This document shows, piece after piece, positions 60,925 to 64,000 of a stretch of DNA of 64,000 bases. This DNA is from UBA4802 sp964509195 (GTDB lineage Bacteria > Spirochaetota > UBA4802 > UB4802), in contig CAZDWJ010000001.1 in assembly GCA_964509195.1 (NCBI GenBank), forward strand, positions 248,001 to 312,000. The letters are read 5' to 3'. Within the stretch, counting starts at the first letter, position 1, and each line of letters begins with the position of its first letter. The translations under genes and the position numbers were made by a program. Under the pieces are notes generated by a model. It saw only the letters and a program-made list of their open reading frames with translations. It ran no database searches and was not told where the DNA came from.

Positions 60925-62022
60925 ATGTATATAAATAGATTACTGCTTAAGACGTTTAGAAATTATACAAATGAAATTATTGCTTTTTCACCAGAAATTA
61001 ATGTTATTTCTGGTGATAATGGATCGGGGAAGACAAATATACTGGAAGCAATTTATATTGCATCGCACATCAAATCATTCAGAAATTGTACCGATAAGGA
61101 TATTATTCAATGGGGGAAAAATGAATATTATATATCAGTAAATGTCACTAACGCTGATATTTCAACTGTTGAGGTAGGTGTTTCTATTAAGGAGCAGCAA
61201 AACGAAAAAAAAGTAAAGATAGATGACAAAGAAATAAAGAAATTATCTGATTTTTATGGTACAATTAATGTAGTAGCTTTTTTTCCTGATGATACTGCAA
61301 TAATCAGTGGGCCACCTGACATTATTCGAAGGTACTTTGACAGGCTTATTTCTAAGTTAGATAAGGAATATATTGAATTACTCACTTCATTCAGAAAAAT
61401 CTTAAAAAATCGCAATCGGTTATTAAAAGATATTCCATATAAAAGAGACATAATTAAACAGCTTGACATTTGGGATTCAATGTATTCTGATTGTGCAAGT
61501 AAATTGATGGTAAAGCGGAAACGGTATATAGAACAATATAATAAGTATTTTAATGTGCTGTATAAGGAGCTTTCAGGATTCAACGATATTTTGACAATTA
61601 ATTATCATTCTTCATTGATCAATGAATGTACGGAAGATATTAGAAGTGAATTAAGTAAACGAAGAAATATTGATGTAAAGATGGGAACAACGACGTGTGG
61701 TCCGCACCGCGATATATATGAGGTTTGTGGGAGAGAAAATACAGTATTTACATCATATGCATCAACCGGGCAGAGAAGACTATCATCCGTAGCAATGAAG
61801 CTGTCGGAGGTAAGTGTTATACATGATGTTAAAAAAAGCAAATCAGTTGTTCTGCTTGATGATGTGTTGTCAGAGCTGGACGATGAAAGACGCAATAATG
61901 TTTTAAAAAAGCTTATTAAAGGAAATCATCAGGTTATCATAACGTGTGCAAACAGTAATGATGTGGGTTTTCTTAATAATTATACACATTTAAAAGTTGT
62001 TAATAATAGAGTGTTGGGATAA
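60925..62022 (+). CDS. recF: DNA replication and repair protein RecF
   Basis: 365 residues. Walker A GDNGSGKTNILEAIYIASHIKSFR, the signature-like TTCGPHRD and ASTGQRR, and Walker B VVLLDDVLSELDDERR are all seen. It loads RecA onto gapped DNA with RecOR. The stop overlaps the next ATG by one base. Confidence 0.96.
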   Translation: MYINRLLLKTFRNYTNEIIAFSPEINVISGDNGSGKTNILEAIYIASHIKSFRNCTDKDIIQWGKNEYYISVNVTNADISTVEVGVSIKEQQNEKKVKIDDKEIKKLSDFYGTINVVAFFPDDTAIISGPPDIIRRYFDRLISKLDKEYIELLTSFRKILKNRNRLLKDIPYKRDIIKQLDIWDSMYSDCASKLMVKRKRYIEQYNKYFNVLYKELSGFNDILTINYHSSLINECTEDIRSELSKRRNIDVKMGTTTCGPHRDIYEVCGRENTVFTSYASTGQRRLSSVAMKLSEVSVIHDVKKSKSVVLLDDVLSELDDERRNNVLKKLIKGNHQVIITCANSNDVGFLNNYTHLKVVNNRVLG

Positions 62023-62381
62023 TGAAGTTCAGATATAAAGAAAAAAGATATAACCGTACTATTGCGTGTAGTCAGATTATAAAAGACGTCGCTTCTGAAA
62101 TAGGGCTATCTGATGATTTTATTCTAGAGCATGTACGGTCAATTTGGAAAACAGCAGTAGGAGATATTATTGCTACTCACAGTTATCCTTATAAAATTGT
62201 TAATCACATCCTATATGTTATAGTAGATCATCCTATATATTCAAATGAGATTGCACTATCGCAGTCTATGATTGTTAAACGGTTATCTGATATTTCAGGT
62301 TCACTAGCTATTGATTCCTTAAAATGCACCGTTAAAAAAAAGACACACGGGAAAGCGAACGATGTTTATTCATATCGGTGA
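62022..62381 (+). CDS. DUF721 (DciA-like) protein
   Basis: 119 residues. The core IWKTAVGDIIATHSYPYKIVNHILYVIVDHPIYSNEIALSQSMIVKRLSD matches DUF721, whose members include DciA, a helicase loader in bacteria without DnaC. The place between recF and gyrB is usual. It overlaps remB by 20 bp. Confidence 0.82.
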   Translation: MKFRYKEKRYNRTIACSQIIKDVASEIGLSDDFILEHVRSIWKTAVGDIIATHSYPYKIVNHILYVIVDHPIYSNEIALSQSMIVKRLSDISGSLAIDSLKCTVKKKTHGKANDVYSYR

Positions 62382-62601
62382 AAGAAAAAGTATTTCTGAT
62401 AAGCATCTGGTTGCAATTTTAAACTGTGAGAGTGTTGTAATGTCCCCTGAAAATAATGCAGGTTTGATTGATAAAATTGCACCAGAAGATAAAACAATGG
62501 CAGTTTGTATCGATACTATTATCACAACTAAAGTGAGTTCATATACTGTAATTAAACGGTATGGGCAGATTAATGATGCACTATGGAGTAAGAAGGTATG
62601 A
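62362..62601 (+). CDS. remB: RemB/DUF370-like protein
   Basis: 79 residues. MFIHIGERKSISDKHLVAILN and the end IVIKRYG-like YTVIKRYGQINDAL fit the DUF370 family (RemA/RemB), known as DNA-binding regulators of extracellular matrix genes in Bacillus. It overlaps DUF721 by 20 bp and gyrB by 4 bp (ATGA), so it is coupled to both. Confidence 0.78.
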   Translation: MFIHIGERKSISDKHLVAILNCESVVMSPENNAGLIDKIAPEDKTMAVCIDTIITTKVSSYTVIKRYGQINDALWSKKV

Positions 62602-64000
62602 CAAGTTACAGAGCAGATAAAATTCAGGTTTTAGAAGGGCTGGACGCTGTACGAAAGCGCCCGGCGATGTATATAGGTTCCACTGATATAAATGGGCTTC
62701 ACCATCTTGTGTATGAGGTTGTGGATAACTCAATTGATGAGGCTCTAGCAGGATTTTGTGACACCATAAATGTAACGATAAATAAAGATAATTCAGTTGA
62801 AGTAATAGATAATGGGCGTGGAATACCTGTTGACATTCATCCTGTATACAAGACATCGGCACTGGAGATAGTTCTCACAAAATTGCATTCAGGTGGTAAA
62901 TTTGATAATCAGGCATATAAAGTCTCCGGCGGTTTACATGGGGTTGGCATATCAGTTGTGAATGCACTGTCTGAGTATATGGAGGTAGAAGTATACAGAG
63001 ATGGGAGGAGATATTTTCAAAGCTATAAACGCGGCATCCCAACAGATAAGGTTAAAGATATAGGCGAAACTAAGAAGACTGGTACCCGGGTACTTTTTAA
63101 GCCAGATGAGGAAATATTTGAAGAAACAGAATTCCACTTTGAGACACTCTCAAAACGAATGAGGGAGCTGGCGTTTCTTAACAATGGTATAAAAATAACG
63201 TTACAAGATTTGCGTGGGAAAGGTAAAGAACACACATTTTACTATAAAGGTGGTATTGTTTCTTTTGTTCAGAGCCTGACAGAGAATAAAACCTCTATAA
63301 CCAAAAAAGTTATTTATTTCCACGATAACCGCAATACTGTAGATGTTGAAATAGCCCTCGATTATATCGATACCTACACAGAGACAGTTTATTGTTATGC
63401 CAATAACATTCATACAAAAGAAGGTGGTACACATCTTATTGGGTTTAAATCTGCGTTAACGCGTGTATTGAACGATTTTTTAAAGCGGGAAGGATATGAT
63501 AAAAAAATTCCACAGCTTTCAGGTGATGATGTTAGAGAAGGTCTGATTGCAATTATAAGTGTTAAGATTCCAAATCCTCAGTTTGAAGGCCAGACTAAAA
63601 TGAAGTTAGGCAACAGCGAGGTAAAAGGCATAGTTGAATCAATTACCAATGAACATCTGACACAGTTTTTTGAAGAAAACCCTCAGATAGTAAGGAAAAT
63701 TTTAGAAAAATGTATAGATACTGCTCGTGCACGCATAGCAGCAAAAAAAGCGCGCGACCTTACGCGAAGAAAAAATGCATTGGAGAATGATTCACTGCCC
63801 GGGAAACTTGCCGACTGTAGCGAACGCGACCCTGCACTATGTGAGCTGTATCTTGTGGAAGGTGATTCAGCAGGTGGTTCGGCAAAGCAAGGCAGGGACA
63901 GAAGATTTCAGGCCATCTTACCATTAAAAGGCAAAATCCTCAATGTGGAAAAATCCCGATTGGACAAGATTCTTTCCAATGATGAGATCAAGACCATCAT
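62598..64000 (+). CDS. gyrB: DNA gyrase subunit B (3' part beyond window)
   Basis: 467 codons are present, translated by hand. The GHKL ATPase domain begins IQVLEGLDAVRKRPAMYIGST, with EVVDNSIDEALAG (catalytic Glu and Asn), VIDNGRGIPVD, and SGGLHGVGISVVNAL. The transducer contains the QTKMKLGNSEVKG block, and the TOPRIM start LVEGDSAGGSAKQGRDR with the metal Glu is reached before the window ends. It introduces negative supercoils with GyrA. Confidence 0.97.
   Translation, partial: MTSYRADKIQVLEGLDAVRKRPAMYIGSTDINGLHHLVYEVVDNSIDEALAGFCDTINVTINKDNSVEVIDNGRGIPVDIHPVYKTSALEIVLTKLHSGGKFDNQAYKVSGGLHGVGISVVNALSEYMEVEVYRDGRRYFQSYKRGIPTDKVKDIGETKKTGTRVLFKPDEEIFEETEFHFETLSKRMRELAFLNNGIKITLQDLRGKGKEHTFYYKGGIVSFVQSLTENKTSITKKVIYFHDNRNTVDVEIALDYIDTYTETVYCYANNIHTKEGGTHLIGFKSALTRVLNDFLKREGYDKKIPQLSGDDVREGLIAIISVKIPNPQFEGQTKMKLGNSEVKGIVESITNEHLTQFFEENPQIVRKILEKCIDTARARIAAKKARDLTRRKNALENDSLPGKLADCSERDPALCELYLVEGDSAGGSAKQGRDRRFQAILPLKGKILNVEKSRLDKILSNDEIKTI

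Larger units (their letters stand above)
3499..62262. repeat. Dispersed iterated 7-mer GCGATAG (consensus GCGATAGY), at least 31 copies
   Basis: Copies found by eye, listed by leftmost base. Plus: 3499, 3979, 9200, 11012, 11247, 12943, 14662, 22579, 37754, 42145, 42275, 50482, 51473, 60170. Minus (CTATCGC): 4053, 6208, 10890, 15935, 22676, 26631, 28419, 32115, 33455, 41571, 42589, 45029, 46511, 49671, 55513, 57127, 62256. The eighth base is C or T in 26 of 31. All copies lie inside genes but in different codon phases, so protein sequence alone does not explain them. The count may be incomplete. Confidence 0.6.

Noticed and set aside
1..64000. CRISPR array, transposase, prophage or rRNA
   Set aside because: I looked for regularly spaced repeats, transposase motifs and rRNA sequence by reading and found none; only one tRNA was recognised.
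1..64000. HIP1 motif itself (GCGATCGC)
   Set aside because: The iterated word here is GCGATAGY; I did not find the palindromic HIP1 octamer as a repeated word.

Overview
AT-rich chromosomal DNA of a Gram-negative bacterium, most likely a spirochaete (Spirochaetota) or a close relative. The support is indirect. There is a very large beta-rich outer-membrane type protein, many SpoIIE-type phosphatases, a one-domain GlmU, a PC4/p15 protein, and the order dnaA-dnaN-recF-DUF721-remB-gyrB. No rRNA is present, so the phylum is an inference. The window contains the probable replication origin (about 57.9-58.2 kb, DnaA boxes upstream of dnaA) and two parS-like sites 9-10 kb to its left. I saw no insertion sequence, prophage or CRISPR array. 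The DNA is compact, with many 1-40 bp gene overlaps. Ten Ns at 9248-9257 show that this is a draft assembly.

1-10.6 kb: a truncated nitronate monooxygenase-like gene; a TldE/TldD peptidase pair; an N-formylglutamate amidohydrolase-like gene; a half-size TauE/SafE permease; a ThDP-dependent lyase/synthase with a short-chain dehydrogenase; a copper P-type ATPase interrupted by the N run; and a frameshifted remnant of a SpoIIE-type phosphatase.

10.6-21 kb: a housekeeping run, ispE, tRNA-Gln(TTG), one-domain glmU, prs, rplY, a pth-like gene that has lost its catalytic residues, a TPR protein, yebC, ruvC and ruvA. Then come a PadR regulator, a CheY plus cyclic-nucleotide-binding pair, and a ttcA-like gene frameshifted in a run of ten A.

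21-29.4 kb: a 13-gene minus-strand operon that matches the order of the archaeal membrane-bound hydrogenase Mbh (A-B-C-D-EF-G-H-I-J-K-L-M-N). It joins an Mrp-like Na+/H+ antiporter module to a [NiFe] group 4 hydrogenase module. A MoaD/ThiS-like gene ends the operon. hypA and a mogA-like gene at 44.6-45.4 kb fit nickel and molybdenum/tungsten cofactor metabolism. The expected physiology is anaerobic, ferredoxin-driven H2 evolution coupled to ion pumping.

29.5-48.6 kb: an Fe-S/Zn cluster protein, an M23 peptidase, a 1877-residue SprA-like outer-membrane protein, a DHH phosphoesterase, a sigma factor with a degenerate membrane SpoIIE-like protein, two DNA methyltransferases without visible nucleases, a B12-radical SAM protein, a VWA-FHA membrane protein, mogA, hypA and rsmG.

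48.6-64 kb: a 726 bp gene-poor interval with a parS-like site, mnmG, a macro-domain protein, pyrF, two signalling proteins (receiver-GGDEF-degenerate EAL; receiver-SpoIIE), an unrecognised 484-residue protein, a PC4-like protein, the origin, and dnaA through gyrB (truncated by the window end).

Across the window the 7-mer GCGATAG (consensus GCGATAGY) recurs at least 31 times on both strands, always inside genes and in all codon phases. It looks like an iterated DNA motif comparable in style to cyanobacterial HIP1.
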